Positions 13,739 to 22,362 of a stretch of 27,844 bases of DNA are shown here, piece by piece (position 1 is the stretch's first letter; every line of letters begins with the position of its first letter). The stretch comes from a virus. The stretch spans positions 1 to 27,844 of the IMG/VR virus record IMGVR_UViG_3300010400_000046. One strand, given 5' to 3'. The position numbers were made by a program, and so were the translations under genes. The notes below the pieces were generated by a model that saw only the letters and a list, made by a program, of their open reading frames with translations, ran no database searches and was not told the origin of the DNA.

Positions 13739-14689
13739 ATGTCAATTACAACGACAAGTACGCTTCCGGCTCCAGTCCAGCAGTCTTTTTCATTTAAACT
13801 GCTATCTGTACCCGTTCCGTACATGATTCACAAGATCCCAGCCGATCTTAAAGCAATGCCAAGAAATGGTGGTACGACTCTTCGTATGAGACGTTACAAC
13901 CCATTGGCAACTGCTCCAGTACCCCTTGGAAATAGCGGAGTTACACCTCCCCCACAAAACTTAACGGCGATTAACATCGACGCTAAAATGGATTTCTATG
14001 GTACTTATGTGCTCCTTAACGAGCAAGTTACCCTTCAGAACCAAGACCCTGTTCTTAATGAAGCAGCTCAACGTTTGGGCGTTTCTTTAAGACAAACCGA
14101 AGACCAATTGATGAGAGACATGCTCGCTTCAACAGCAAGCTTCATCAACTGCGTCGGCGGTACTAACGGGGATAACCCAACTGAAATCACACGTTCAGAC
14201 GTTGATACAGTAGTTAGAACCCTCCGTGGTAACAACGCTTACAGCTTCTTAACTGGTATCGAAGGCGAAAACCGTTTTGGTACAGCTCCAGTACGTGATG
14301 CTTATTTCGGCCTTGGCCATACTGACCTTATTGGTCAATTGGACAACGTTGCTGGATTCATCCAAAAGTGGAACTACCCAAATCAACAATCAACACTCGA
14401 TCCTGAGTGGGGAACTGTTGCGAACGTTAGATTCTTACTTTCTAGCATTGGTTCTACAACTCCAAACGCCTCATTGTTAGGTGCTACTGTTTATAACATC
14501 TTTGTAGCTGGCCGCGAAGCTTTCGCAGCTATCGAGCAAGATGGATATAGCGCACAGTTTATCTATCGTCCGCCTATTTATGACGGGCCTTTAGCTCTGA
14601 ACGCGTCAGTTGGTTATAAATTCGCGGAAGTCCCACGAATTCTGAATGACCAATGGGTATTTAACCTGCGTTGCACGCTATCAGCATAA
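13739..14689 (+). CDS. major capsid protein (N4-gp56 family type)
   Basis: 316 residues. The N-terminal half has the pattern of the N4-gp56 capsid family: a long strand-rich arm, PRNGGTTLRMRRYNPLATA, then VTPPPQNLTAINIDAKMDFYGTYVLLNEQV, and a helix with EAAQRLGVSLRQTEDQLMRDML. The C-terminal part (FIYRPPIYDGPLALNASVGYKF) fits the same fold. It would form the icosahedral shell. AGGAAA precedes the ATG. Scaffold upstream and decoration gene downstream support the call. Confidence 0.85.
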   Translation: MSITTTSTLPAPVQQSFSFKLLSVPVPYMIHKIPADLKAMPRNGGTTLRMRRYNPLATAPVPLGNSGVTPPPQNLTAINIDAKMDFYGTYVLLNEQVTLQNQDPVLNEAAQRLGVSLRQTEDQLMRDMLASTASFINCVGGTNGDNPTEITRSDVDTVVRTLRGNNAYSFLTGIEGENRFGTAPVRDAYFGLGHTDLIGQLDNVAGFIQKWNYPNQQSTLDPEWGTVANVRFLLSSIGSTTPNASLLGATVYNIFVAGREAFAAIEQDGYSAQFIYRPPIYDGPLALNASVGYKFAEVPRILNDQWVFNLRCTLSA

Positions 14690-14700
14690 GGAGATAAAAC

Positions 14701-15684
14701 ATGAGTACACCTATTACAGCTATCTTAACAGGAACCTTCACCTCTGATGGTTTAGTAAGAAATTTGAGCCTCCCTTCAGGATATTCAAAAATCGAGCTAT
14801 TCAACATTACGGACTTAGGTTCAACAGCAGCTTCTACTCCAGTTATGATGTCTTGGGGAACTTCCTCAATGGCAGCAGGTTCTGGTGTTTTTGCTACGAA
14901 AACTAACGGTGCGGCAACAATTGCGCTTCCTACAACACTTGCGGCTAACGCTGGCGGATTTACTTTCGTCGATGATAGCGCGTCTGTTTCTCTTGGAAAT
15001 GCTCTCACCATCACATCGACAACTAACGCAACTCCTCCAGTTGTATCTTTGGCTTCAACAGCCGGACTTGCAAATGGCGACGTTGTAAGATACGTTAACT
15101 CAGCTGGTCAGCTAAACATTTCCGGTTATGACTTCACTATTGACACTGTTGTCACTAACACAAGTCTTAACTTGGCATATATGGTAGCTCCTGGCGGAGC
15201 TGGTACTGGCGGATCTCTCCGTCGCGTTCCTTTTGATCCACGTTATTACCCTGTAAACAGATACATCACATCTATTAGCAAAGCTACTAGCGCCGTGATC
15301 GTACTTTCTGTAACTCATGGATTTACAGTTGGTCAACAAGTTCGCATCATCGTTCCTTCTTTATACGGAATGATTGAAATGAATAACCAGTTGGTAACTA
15401 TTACAGCAATCAATACAACTACTAACTCGATTACAGTTAATATTGATAGCACAAACTTTACAACTTTTGCATTCCCAACATCGGCACAGGCTGCCCTTGG
15501 TGTGAATTTTGCTCAAGTTGTGCCAGTTGGTGAAGCAGCTGTTAACAGCACTTCTCAGCCTTATGGCAACTTGCTCGACGATGCTACAAGAAACGTCTCT
15601 TTCAGAGGGGTTATCATCGGTACAGCGGTTCAAACAACTGCGAAACTTTACCAGTGGATTGCCTATAAAGGTACTGCACTGTAA
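14701..15684 (+). CDS. putative head decoration/structural protein with FCCH-like domain
   Basis: 327 residues, Ser/Thr/Ala-rich and beta-stranded, Shine-Dalgarno AAGGAG. Residues about 186-260 hold a small beta domain: VTHGFTVGQQVRI, then GMIEMNNQLVTITAI, then ITVNIDSTNF. This resembles the FCCH-like ('HGF..G..V.i....GM..lN') module common in phage structural proteins. It is followed by VVPVGEAAV. The gene follows the capsid gene by 11 bases and is itself followed by a terminator, fitting a high-copy virion protein. Exact role is inferred. Confidence 0.65.
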   Translation: MSTPITAILTGTFTSDGLVRNLSLPSGYSKIELFNITDLGSTAASTPVMMSWGTSSMAAGSGVFATKTNGAATIALPTTLAANAGGFTFVDDSASVSLGNALTITSTTNATPPVVSLASTAGLANGDVVRYVNSAGQLNISGYDFTIDTVVTNTSLNLAYMVAPGGAGTGGSLRRVPFDPRYYPVNRYITSISKATSAVIVLSVTHGFTVGQQVRIIVPSLYGMIEMNNQLVTITAINTTTNSITVNIDSTNFTTFAFPTSAQAALGVNFAQVVPVGEAAVNSTSQPYGNLLDDATRNVSFRGVIIGTAVQTTAKLYQWIAYKGTAL

Positions 15685-15720
15685 GCCAATATGGATTGGG
15701 ACAGCCCGGTCGTTGGTGCG

Positions 15721-15745
15721 GGGGGAGGAAACTCCCCCTTTATTT
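15721..15745 (+). terminator. intrinsic terminator after the capsid and decoration genes
   Basis: Perfect 7-base stem GGGGGAG / CTCCCCC closed by a GAAA tetraloop and followed directly by TTTATTT. It lies in the gap before the gene at 15760 and would limit read-through from the highly expressed capsid genes into the downstream structural genes. Confidence 0.8.
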
Positions 15746-15759
15746 AACCAAGGAGATGT

Positions 15760-16263
15760 ATGAAAACATTAAATATAGCCGCCTCAGTAACAGCAGATAA
15801 GCCTTCAAGGATTTCGACTGATACAGCTGATGCGCCTACTGATATGAGAGTGAAGTCTACAAAAGATAAACTTCAGGCTTTCATTGAAGAAGAAACTAAA
15901 GTAGTGAGAGGAAGATTCCGCTGCTTTGATAACCCAGGATCCTCTGTACGCATTCAGGTTAGAAAATACAAAGGCGTTCCTATGTTCGATAAGACAATGA
16001 TCGATGAGGGAACCTATGATGTACCGCTTTACGTTGCTCGTCATTTAAATGGTGTAGACGCTACAGCTACCCATATTAATGGACAAGTTAACACATGTTC
16101 TTATCCTATCCATGGATTTAAATCCGTTGGGGATAATCTGCCAGCTGGTCAAGAAGTAATGGGGCCAGATGGTGTTACAATTGTGCCAAAGGATCATATC
16201 GCTAAGCGAGTCCGAAGATATGGATTCGAGTCATTGGAGTATAGTGTCGGCAACAATATCTAA
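15760..16263 (+). CDS. hypothetical virion-module protein (167 aa)
   Basis: 167 residues. An N-terminal segment with many Asp/Lys is followed by a strand-rich middle (RGRFRCFDNPGSSVRIQVRKYKGVPMFD; EGTYDVPLYVARHLNG) and a C-terminal YGFESLEYSVGNN. AAGGAG precedes the ATG. It lies directly after the terminator, among head genes. Family not recognised; probably a minor structural protein. Confidence 0.6.
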   Translation: MKTLNIAASVTADKPSRISTDTADAPTDMRVKSTKDKLQAFIEEETKVVRGRFRCFDNPGSSVRIQVRKYKGVPMFDKTMIDEGTYDVPLYVARHLNGVDATATHINGQVNTCSYPIHGFKSVGDNLPAGQEVMGPDGVTIVPKDHIAKRVRRYGFESLEYSVGNNI

Positions 16264-16594
16264 TTCTTTTGTTCCCAATCGCCAGCAAGTTGCAGGCATA
16301 ACGAATTCCAATCCCGGGATCGTTACCACTACCCAAGCCAATGGTTACTTACCCGGACTTTTTGTCCGGTTTTACTTTCCAATAAACTTTGGAATGATGC
16401 AGGTTAATGGAAATGTCTATCAAATTACGCCTTTAACCCCAACAACTTTTTCCATAAATGTCGATACCACGAATTTCGACGTTTTCGCCATCACCAGCAC
16501 AGTCCAATTTCCAGAGGTCATACCAGTTGGGGAGACCGCCGATACGCTTGTAAATCGCGTCATAAACAACCGAAATATCATACCGGAGACTTAA
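16220..16594 (+). CDS. small FCCH-like domain structural protein
   Basis: 124 residues from the ATG at 16220 (MDSSHWSIVSATIS); the frame opens at 16169, but that part lies inside the preceding gene. It overlaps that gene by 44 bases. The body is one FCCH-like beta module (GIVTTTQANGYLPGLFVRF, FGMMQVNGNVYQITPL, FSINVDTTNFDVF) followed by EVIPVGETA, the same order as in the C-terminal part of the gene at 14701. It is probably a paralogue carrying only this domain. Confidence 0.6.
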   Translation: MDSSHWSIVSATISNSFVPNRQQVAGITNSNPGIVTTTQANGYLPGLFVRFYFPINFGMMQVNGNVYQITPLTPTTFSINVDTTNFDVFAITSTVQFPEVIPVGETADTLVNRVINNRNIIPET

Positions 16595-16595
16595 A

Positions 16596-17699
16596 ATGTC
16601 AGTTAACACAAATCTAACCACAATTCGTAGCAAAATCCGCAAGATTACAGCTAGACCATCTGCGACTCAAATAAGCGATGCTGACATCGACCAATATATC
16701 AACACCTTCTACATTTGGGATATGTCGGAGCATATCAAATTGGAAAGCTTGCGCTATAACTATCAGTTTACAACTCAGGCGAACGTCCCGGTTTATGATC
16801 TTCCTACTGATACGTACTTAACTGCGATGCCTCCTGTATTTATTGGTGGCTATCAGACTTATATGACGCAAAGTCGCCAAAGTTTTTTCCGCAACAACCC
16901 TGAAATCCAATTTGTTCAACAACAGGTTTACACCGGCGACGGAACAAATGGTTCGGGCCTCACATATACGGGTCAGGTATTAACAAATCTTCCAATCATC
17001 CAAGGTTTTAAACCCAATCCTCCAGGTTCTTATTCAAGTTCTGCCACAACCGACATAGCAGCAAAATTTTTAAATTGGAATGTGATAGTATCTGCTGAAG
17101 GAGCCCCAAATGCTACATCTGGGATTTCTCCAACATTTACCTTAGTTGACGATGGCCAAGGGAACCTTTGGGCGCCTACCGACACTTCTACTGATCCGAC
17201 TCAGCCCTTTCCTTTAGGTCCCCGAGGTTCTATAAATTATATAACTGGGGCGATTGCAATAAATGCTCGTGGATTCACAGGCGCAATACCTGTTGGTAAT
17301 GCTATTAACGTCCAGTACTCTCCTTATGTTGCTTCGCGGCCGCAATCGGTAATGTTTTTCCAGGACCAGATTTACGTCTACCCGATTCCCGATCAAGCAT
17401 ATACCGTGTCATTTGAAGCGTACAAATATCCTACGGCTTTGATCAACTCTACAGACAATCCCCAGTTACTCGAATGGTGGCAGCTTTTGGCGATGGGTGC
17501 ATCCCTTAAAATCTTCGAAGATAACGCCGACTTTGAAAACCTACAGAAATATCAACCGCTATTCGACCAATATATGCGATTGGCTTTGCGCAGAACAATT
17601 GTCCAACAGACTAGTGAAAGGGCTGCCACTATTTATGAAGAACCAAATGATGGAAGCTTAAATGCCTTTGGATTTGGGAATTTCTTTGGCAATATTTAA
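16596..17699 (+). CDS. putative head-tail adaptor/tail-tube-type structural protein
   Basis: 367 residues. The N-terminus (TTIRSKIRKITARPSATQISDADIDQYINTFYIWDM) resembles the helical N-terminal region of podovirus head-completion proteins. The middle is an inserted Ser/Gly/Pro-rich beta region, and the C-terminal portion (PQLLEWWQLLAMGASLKIFEDNADFENLQKY) is helical. GGAG precedes the ATG. It lies where head-to-tail connector genes are expected. The family is not certain. The last 42 bases overlap the converging small gene. Confidence 0.6.
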   Translation: MSVNTNLTTIRSKIRKITARPSATQISDADIDQYINTFYIWDMSEHIKLESLRYNYQFTTQANVPVYDLPTDTYLTAMPPVFIGGYQTYMTQSRQSFFRNNPEIQFVQQQVYTGDGTNGSGLTYTGQVLTNLPIIQGFKPNPPGSYSSSATTDIAAKFLNWNVIVSAEGAPNATSGISPTFTLVDDGQGNLWAPTDTSTDPTQPFPLGPRGSINYITGAIAINARGFTGAIPVGNAINVQYSPYVASRPQSVMFFQDQIYVYPIPDQAYTVSFEAYKYPTALINSTDNPQLLEWWQLLAMGASLKIFEDNADFENLQKYQPLFDQYMRLALRRTIVQQTSERAATIYEEPNDGSLNAFGFGNFFGNI

Positions 17700-17852
17700 T
17701 CTTCTACGAAGAACTTCAGAACAAATGCATGCCAAAAAAGAAGCGTCTAGCTCTTCATTTTTATTTAAACATTCTAAGAGCTCTTCATCACTGAAGTCTT
17801 TTAGCTTCTCTTTCTGAATTTGGCTTCTTTTTTTTATAGGTAATCCAAACAT
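17658..17852 (-). CDS. small acidic protein downstream of the tRNA (64 aa)
   Basis: 64 residues starting MFGLPIKKRSQIQKEK, with AAGGA six to seven bases upstream. The frame continues up to 17891, but that part lies in the tRNA. A central acidic helix (DFSDEELLECLNKNEELD) is followed by a Cys-containing segment (SFLACICSEVLRRRLNI). Function unknown. Its ribosome site begins a few bases after the tRNA 3' end, so the two share a transcript. The 3' end overlaps the adaptor gene on the other strand by 42 bases. Confidence 0.55.
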   Translation of the reverse strand: MFGLPIKKRSQIQKEKLKDFSDEELLECLNKNEELDASFLACICSEVLRRRLNIAKEIPKSKGI

Positions 17853-17864
17853 TTTTTCCTTCTT

Positions 17865-17937
17865 TGCTGGCGAAAGGAGTTGAACCCTCAACCGTCCGCT
17901 TACAAGGCGGGTGCTCTGCCAATTGAGCTACGCCAGC
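17865..17937 (-). tRNA. tRNA-Thr(UGU)
   Basis: On the minus strand the 73-base sequence folds as a cloverleaf: 7-base acceptor GCTGGCG/CGCCAGC, D arm GCTC/GAGC with TTGGCA loop, anticodon loop CTTGTAA (anticodon TGT, reading ACA Thr codons), five-base variable loop, and T arm with TTCAACT loop and G-T pairs. Discriminator A is at 17865; CCA is not encoded. It lies 5 bases after one protein gene and 12 bases before the next. Confidence 0.93.
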
Positions 17938-17942
17938 TGATG

Positions 17943-18296
17943 TTATTTTCTCTCACCTATAATAACTGGCGTTTCAGTTAGTGAAACTTCTTTGATGGGA
18001 GCTTCGGCGATTACTTGATCTACTTTAGGGATTTCATCAATAGGAAAAGGTTCAAAATCATTTGCTTTGTGATCTTTCCCTTTTTTGCGTTCTTTTTTTT
18101 CTACTTTTTCTTTGTGCTTCTTTTCTTTTTTTTCAAGTTTTTTCTGATAGCGCTGCTCGCGTTTATCACATTTTGCTAAACAATCCTTTTCGCATTGTTC
18201 TTTAGCTTTATGCTTACTTTTGGCTTCTGCTTGGGCACAAACTCCTAATGAGCAGATACAAATAAATAGAGCACAGTTTCGTAGAAAAGATTTCAT
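17943..18296 (-). CDS. secreted Lys/Glu-rich protein with signal peptide
   Basis: 117 residues from the ATG with AAGGAA upstream; the longer frame to 18332 has no ribosome site. A Sec signal peptide (MKSFLRNCALFICICSLGVCAQAEA) leads to a very Lys/Glu-rich helical segment (EKKEKKHKEKVEKKERKKGK) containing CEKDCLAKC, and a Pro/acid-rich C-terminus. Probably periplasmic. It is the first gene of this leftward cassette. Function unknown. Confidence 0.6.
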   Translation of the reverse strand: MKSFLRNCALFICICSLGVCAQAEAKSKHKAKEQCEKDCLAKCDKREQRYQKKLEKKEKKHKEKVEKKERKKGKDHKANDFEPFPIDEIPKVDQVIAEAPIKEVSLTETPVIIGERK

Positions 18297-18349
18297 GATG
18301 TTCCTTATGGTTGGGTTTTTAGGAGTAAACAAATAATTTTAACTCCTTC

Positions 18350-18378
18350 TTCACATCTATCTTACCCCATGGTATAAA
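18350..18378 (+). promoter_or_regulatory. promoter for the tail genes
   Basis: TTCACA (18350-18355, five of six) and TATAAA (18373-18378, five of six) with an ideal 17-base spacer, 31 bases before the ATG at 18410. It restarts rightward transcription after the leftward tRNA cassette. Confidence 0.6.
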
Positions 18379-18409
18379 AAAGAAAAGTACAAAAATTATT
18401 TGAGGACTC

Positions 18410-18973
18410 ATGACTTTTAATCCAAACATTCCTGCTGCCGCTGATGCTCTTTCCACTTCGCAAGCGCAGATTCAGACGAATTTTTCTCAATCTAATATAA
18501 TTTTCACTAAAAACCACGTAGCTTTTAATGACTCAAGTGTGCTTTCGCGGGGTAAACATACAAAGGTAGACTTTTTACGCGTAGCTGCTCCCGGATCTAT
18601 CGCCACGGAAGCTGTTGTTTATCAAAAATTAGCTAATGGAGCTTCTCAACTTTTTATGCAAAGAGACGGAGTGGCTACTGAAATTCAGCTTACGGGCGCC
18701 GATCCAACGGCTGCTGCGACAGGATGTACTTTTCTGGCTGGCGGATTAAAAATAAACTGGGGCAAAGTAACTGTTCCAGTTGCGAATGGGAGTGTCACAG
18801 CTTCTTTTAATCAAGCCTTTACTGGTAATCCTTTTAGTGTAGTTGCCACCGCCATTAATGCCTCAGGAACTGTGAATGCAATAGCTACAGTATCTGCTAT
18901 CGCTAATAATCAATGCACAATACGCTCAAATCAAAATAATGATGTTTATTACATAGCCATTGGGGCAATATAG
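18410..18973 (+). CDS. putative tail fibre/tail-associated protein (gp53-like C-terminus)
   Basis: 187 residues. The N-terminus (NIPAAADALSTSQAQIQTNFSQSN, then NHVAFND and GKHTKVDFL) is a pattern I associate with small phage tail-associated proteins. The C-terminal part (GGLKINWGKVTVPVANGS, then FNQAFTGNPFSVVATAI, ending VYYIAIG) resembles the gp53-like tail-fibre C-terminal domain. It ends in TAG overlapping the GTG of the next gene. Recognition is from memory. Confidence 0.6.
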   Translation: MTFNPNIPAAADALSTSQAQIQTNFSQSNIIFTKNHVAFNDSSVLSRGKHTKVDFLRVAAPGSIATEAVVYQKLANGASQLFMQRDGVATEIQLTGADPTAAATGCTFLAGGLKINWGKVTVPVANGSVTASFNQAFTGNPFSVVATAINASGTVNAIATVSAIANNQCTIRSNQNNDVYYIAIGAI

Positions 18974-21282
18974 TGAGTGGTACTTTCGCAATCGTTGATC
19001 TAAAAGACGGAGAAAGAAGAGATAAAGCTCCTTTCTTACTCGACAATGATGCTTTCCCTGTTTTAGAAAATGCCTATTTATTTAGAGGTAGAATCCAAAG
19101 AAGATCGGCCTTTGCAACCATAGGAACAAACAGAGGGCGCCTTCGATGGTTAATTGGAACAACTAATGGCGCGGGAGGGTTCGGGCCTTTTGCATTACCC
19201 GATGGTGCAGTAAACAATCTTCCAGGCGCAGTCTTACAATTTGAAGTAGAAAATGGTGTAAGCAGTGAATTCTTTACGGATCAAAATGCTGCACTTCCTG
19301 ATCCAGTTATTATGCTTTCGACGCTTACAGGCGTTGGAACATTAAATAGAACGGCTCCGGCCAATATCACTATTGCAGGTTCTATCCCTAATGCTAATGT
19401 TTGGTATTATCCTGGACTTCCTGTAATGGGTCTTCGAGTCCTAGAAACAGTAGATATAAATGATGAAAAATTAATAGCTTTCGACACTCGATATTCTTAT
19501 CTTTTTGATATCGGCTCATCAGATTTCATTGCTGAAAACCAATATTTTGGTACGAATGTTGTCTTCGTTTGGACAGGAAGTGATTCTGATTTCTTCTATA
19601 CATCGAATTATAGGGGCGCTTTTTGGGCGACAAATAATGTTCCTGGGAATCACGCTGCTGAAAATGCTACTGTAGCTGGAGAAGGCGATGGAATACGTTG
19701 GTTAAATCCAACAAACAATCGCTGGCTAAATTTTAATCCCATCATTCACCAAAACTTGGGACCTGTAAATGTGTTTTTATGGGGTGGTTTAATAATTTTG
19801 CCTTATAAAGATAGACTTCTTGTTTTAAGTACATGGGAGGCTACGGCGGCTGGCGGAGCGGTTAACTTCAAACAGCGCGCGCGTTGGTCTCAAAACGGCA
19901 CACCTTTTTATGCTTCTTTTCCTACCAATGGTTCTGCGCAAGCAGACGCTTGGAGAGATGATGTAGTAGGAAAGGGAGGATACATTGATGCCCCTACAGC
20001 TGAAGCTATTATAGCCGCTGAATTCATCAAAGATACTCTTGTAGTTTATTTTGAAAGATCCACATGGCAATTAGTTTATACAGCTAACGAAACGCTTCCT
20101 TTTGTTTGGCAAAAAATAAATACCGAATTAGGGTGCGAATCTACTTTTAGCATTGTTCCCTTTGATAGAGGAGCATTCGCAATTGGAAATTACGGTGCTA
20201 TTACTTGCGATTCGGTAAATGTAATCAGAATTGACCAGAAAATTCCGGATGAAATATTTAGAATACAAAACCAGAGAAATGGGGTTAAACGGGTATACGG
20301 AATTCGCGATTACAATGCTCAATTGGTTTATTGGACCTATCCTGTTCAGTCGGATTTTGATGGAGATGTCGTAAGCTATGCGCTAACTTTTCCTAATCAA
20401 GTATTAGTTTATAATTATTTAGAAGGTTCATGGGCTGAATTTGATGATTGTTTTACATGTTTTGGATATTGGCAAAGTTTTTCCGATAAAACATGGGCTG
20501 ATTTTAATGATCCTTGGGAAGATTTAAATTTTGCTTGGAATTCTCAAGTTACTCAAGCTCGATATCCCGATGTTATAGCTGGAAATCAAAGGGGATTTGT
20601 CTTCGTATTTTCTCAGCTCCAAAATCTTGGAAAAAATTCTCCCTCTCTTGAAATAAGCAATATTACCATTGTGAGTACATCCCTTGCGACGCTTACTGTG
20701 CCGAGTCATAATTTGACTAATGGTCAATATATTACTATTACAGATGCGGTCGGGGTAGTAAATTTTAATAATGAAATATTCATGGTTGTTAATGCGCTTG
20801 TGGACTCATTCCAAATAAACGCCGTTTTAGATCCTACTTCCCCAACGGGAATTAAGGATTTTTCTGGAACTTATAAAGGAGGGGGATTAATTGTTCACCT
20901 GCCTAATTTCTCTATTCAAACAAAAGAATTTAACCCATTTTATCAGCAGGGCGACAGCGTTAGGGTAAATTATGTTGATTTTTATGCCCAACGGACTACA
21001 AATGGTCAGTTAACAGCCCAATTTTATACAAATAGCCAGACGAGTATACCCTTAGAAGAAGATATAGTTTTAACATCTCCCGAGCCATCTCCTTCATATT
21101 CGTCCAGTCAAGATCGAATATTTCATAGAATTTACTCGAATTCTTTTGGATCATTTTTTCAGAATATTTTCACACTTTCCGATACTCAGATGAGAGATAT
21201 AAATGTTGCCACATCGAATTTAAAAATTCATGCGTTGATTTATTATGTAGCCCCAGCCGGACGACTCTCTTATGACGTTTAA
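18973..21282 (+). CDS. large tail hub/DNA-stabilization-type structural protein
   Basis: 769 residues from a GTG overlapping the previous TAG. It opens FAIVDLKDGERRDKAPFLLD, then AYLFRGRIQRRSAFATIG, and continues as repeated beta segments with many Trp, consistent with the propeller-like tail-hub proteins of podoviruses (role of P22 gp10). Residues about 560-645 form another FCCH-like domain (VPSHNLTNGQYITITDA, VVNFNNEIFMVVN). The C-terminus is strand-rich. It should sit at the portal-tail junction or tail tip. The family assignment rests on size, position and composition. Confidence 0.6.
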   Translation: MSGTFAIVDLKDGERRDKAPFLLDNDAFPVLENAYLFRGRIQRRSAFATIGTNRGRLRWLIGTTNGAGGFGPFALPDGAVNNLPGAVLQFEVENGVSSEFFTDQNAALPDPVIMLSTLTGVGTLNRTAPANITIAGSIPNANVWYYPGLPVMGLRVLETVDINDEKLIAFDTRYSYLFDIGSSDFIAENQYFGTNVVFVWTGSDSDFFYTSNYRGAFWATNNVPGNHAAENATVAGEGDGIRWLNPTNNRWLNFNPIIHQNLGPVNVFLWGGLIILPYKDRLLVLSTWEATAAGGAVNFKQRARWSQNGTPFYASFPTNGSAQADAWRDDVVGKGGYIDAPTAEAIIAAEFIKDTLVVYFERSTWQLVYTANETLPFVWQKINTELGCESTFSIVPFDRGAFAIGNYGAITCDSVNVIRIDQKIPDEIFRIQNQRNGVKRVYGIRDYNAQLVYWTYPVQSDFDGDVVSYALTFPNQVLVYNYLEGSWAEFDDCFTCFGYWQSFSDKTWADFNDPWEDLNFAWNSQVTQARYPDVIAGNQRGFVFVFSQLQNLGKNSPSLEISNITIVSTSLATLTVPSHNLTNGQYITITDAVGVVNFNNEIFMVVNALVDSFQINAVLDPTSPTGIKDFSGTYKGGGLIVHLPNFSIQTKEFNPFYQQGDSVRVNYVDFYAQRTTNGQLTAQFYTNSQTSIPLEEDIVLTSPEPSPSYSSSQDRIFHRIYSNSFGSFFQNIFTLSDTQMRDINVATSNLKIHALIYYVAPAGRLSYDV

Positions 21283-21766
21283 TCCAGTTAATTCAATTGG
21301 TCCTTTCATTGGAACAAGTACATTTTTCCCAGATGATTTTCCCGAATTTCGGGCAAAATTCCTTGAATTATACCGTGATTTATCTAACGCTGTAAACACG
21401 CGTGAAGTAGGAGTTTTTGATCTTGTTGAATTTCTTACCGGTGAAAATTGGTTTACTGCAGGAAATCCGCAAATAAAAAGAAAGACCTATCGAAAGGTTT
21501 TTCAGCTTTCCGCAACGGGCGCTGGCGTAACTACAAATATTGCTCACGGAATTACTGGAGTCAACACCACCACTACCTTTACTCATATTTACGGGGCTTG
21601 CGTCACAAATGCGCCTGACAACCGACCGATTCCTTTTGCTTCGGCCACGGTGGTTACAGACCAAATACAGGTCTTGGTTAATGCGACAAATATTGTAGTC
21701 ACTAATGGGGCAACAGCTCCTAGCATTACGTCGGGATATATAATACTGGAATATTTGAAAAATTAA
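21272..21766 (+). CDS. small tail-module protein (164 aa)
   Basis: 164 residues, overlapping the hub gene by 11 bases. It starts MTFNPVNSIGPFIGTSTFFP, then a helix LELYRDLSNAVNTREVGVFDLVEF with GENWFTAGN, YRKVFQL and a C-terminal beta half. I recall this VN-RE-(I/V)-G-x-(Y/F)-(D)L arrangement in small podovirus tail proteins. Function is not established. Confidence 0.6.
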   Translation: MTFNPVNSIGPFIGTSTFFPDDFPEFRAKFLELYRDLSNAVNTREVGVFDLVEFLTGENWFTAGNPQIKRKTYRKVFQLSATGAGVTTNIAHGITGVNTTTTFTHIYGACVTNAPDNRPIPFASATVVTDQIQVLVNATNIVVTNGATAPSITSGYIILEYLKN

Positions 21767-21768
21767 CT

Positions 21769-22284
21769 TTATTTTTCTTTTACGCCTCTTGTTTCTTTAA
21801 TATAAAGTTCCATCATTGTGGCGATCTGTTTCAAAACATATTCTGTAAAATTTTTAACATAATTTTCAGCGAAATCCCCTTTTTTATCACTATTGGCCAT
21901 AAATATCAAAAACGCGCCATGAATCAAATTTTTCATTTCTTCTTCTGATTCTTTGATATCTTTAAAATTATAAAGAGGGGAATGTTTTATCAATTCCTTT
22001 GCATGTTTTTCTGATATTTTTTCAATATTCTCCCATTTTTTGTAATCATTTGTAACATAGGCTAAGTATATTTCTATGCATATAGACGTAACAGGATTTT
22101 GTTTTATATCTTCAAATGCTTCTGGATGTTTTTGACAGAGAATTTTCTGACTCTCTTGAAAAAAAGTTACCAGCATTCTATTGATTTTATAAATTTGACC
22201 AAACGACAGTTTCTTCTGAAAGTCGTTCATATTCTTCATAATTTGTAATGCGTCTTGAGAAAAGGTTTTATTTGATTTCTTCAT
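21769..22284 (-). CDS. hypothetical helical protein, lone leftward gene
   Basis: 171 residues, all-helical and Lys-rich (MKKSNKTFSQDALQIMKNMNDF; KWENIEKISEKHAKELIKHS), without signal or membrane segments and without recognised motif. It is strongly A+T-rich, more than its neighbours. It lies alone between rightward tail and ejection genes and its stop is 2 bases from the converging stop. Probably cargo. Confidence 0.55.
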   Translation of the reverse strand: MKKSNKTFSQDALQIMKNMNDFQKKLSFGQIYKINRMLVTFFQESQKILCQKHPEAFEDIKQNPVTSICIEIYLAYVTNDYKKWENIEKISEKHAKELIKHSPLYNFKDIKESEEEMKNLIHGAFLIFMANSDKKGDFAENYVKNFTEYVLKQIATMMELYIKETRGVKEK

Positions 22285-22362
22285 AGAAGAATTCTAATGA
22301 CTCTCTATGTTTCCTTTCTACTAAAATAAATATTTGATACCATTGAGAAAAAGTAGGTTTAT

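Noticed and set aside
17853-17891. N-terminal extension of the 64-residue protein into the tRNA
   Set aside because: The extension reads tRNA sequence; the internal ATG has a proper Shine-Dalgarno.
22285-22362. Promoter before the first ejection gene
   Set aside because: Only TTGATA with poor -10 candidates at 18-base spacing is visible; not strong enough to list.
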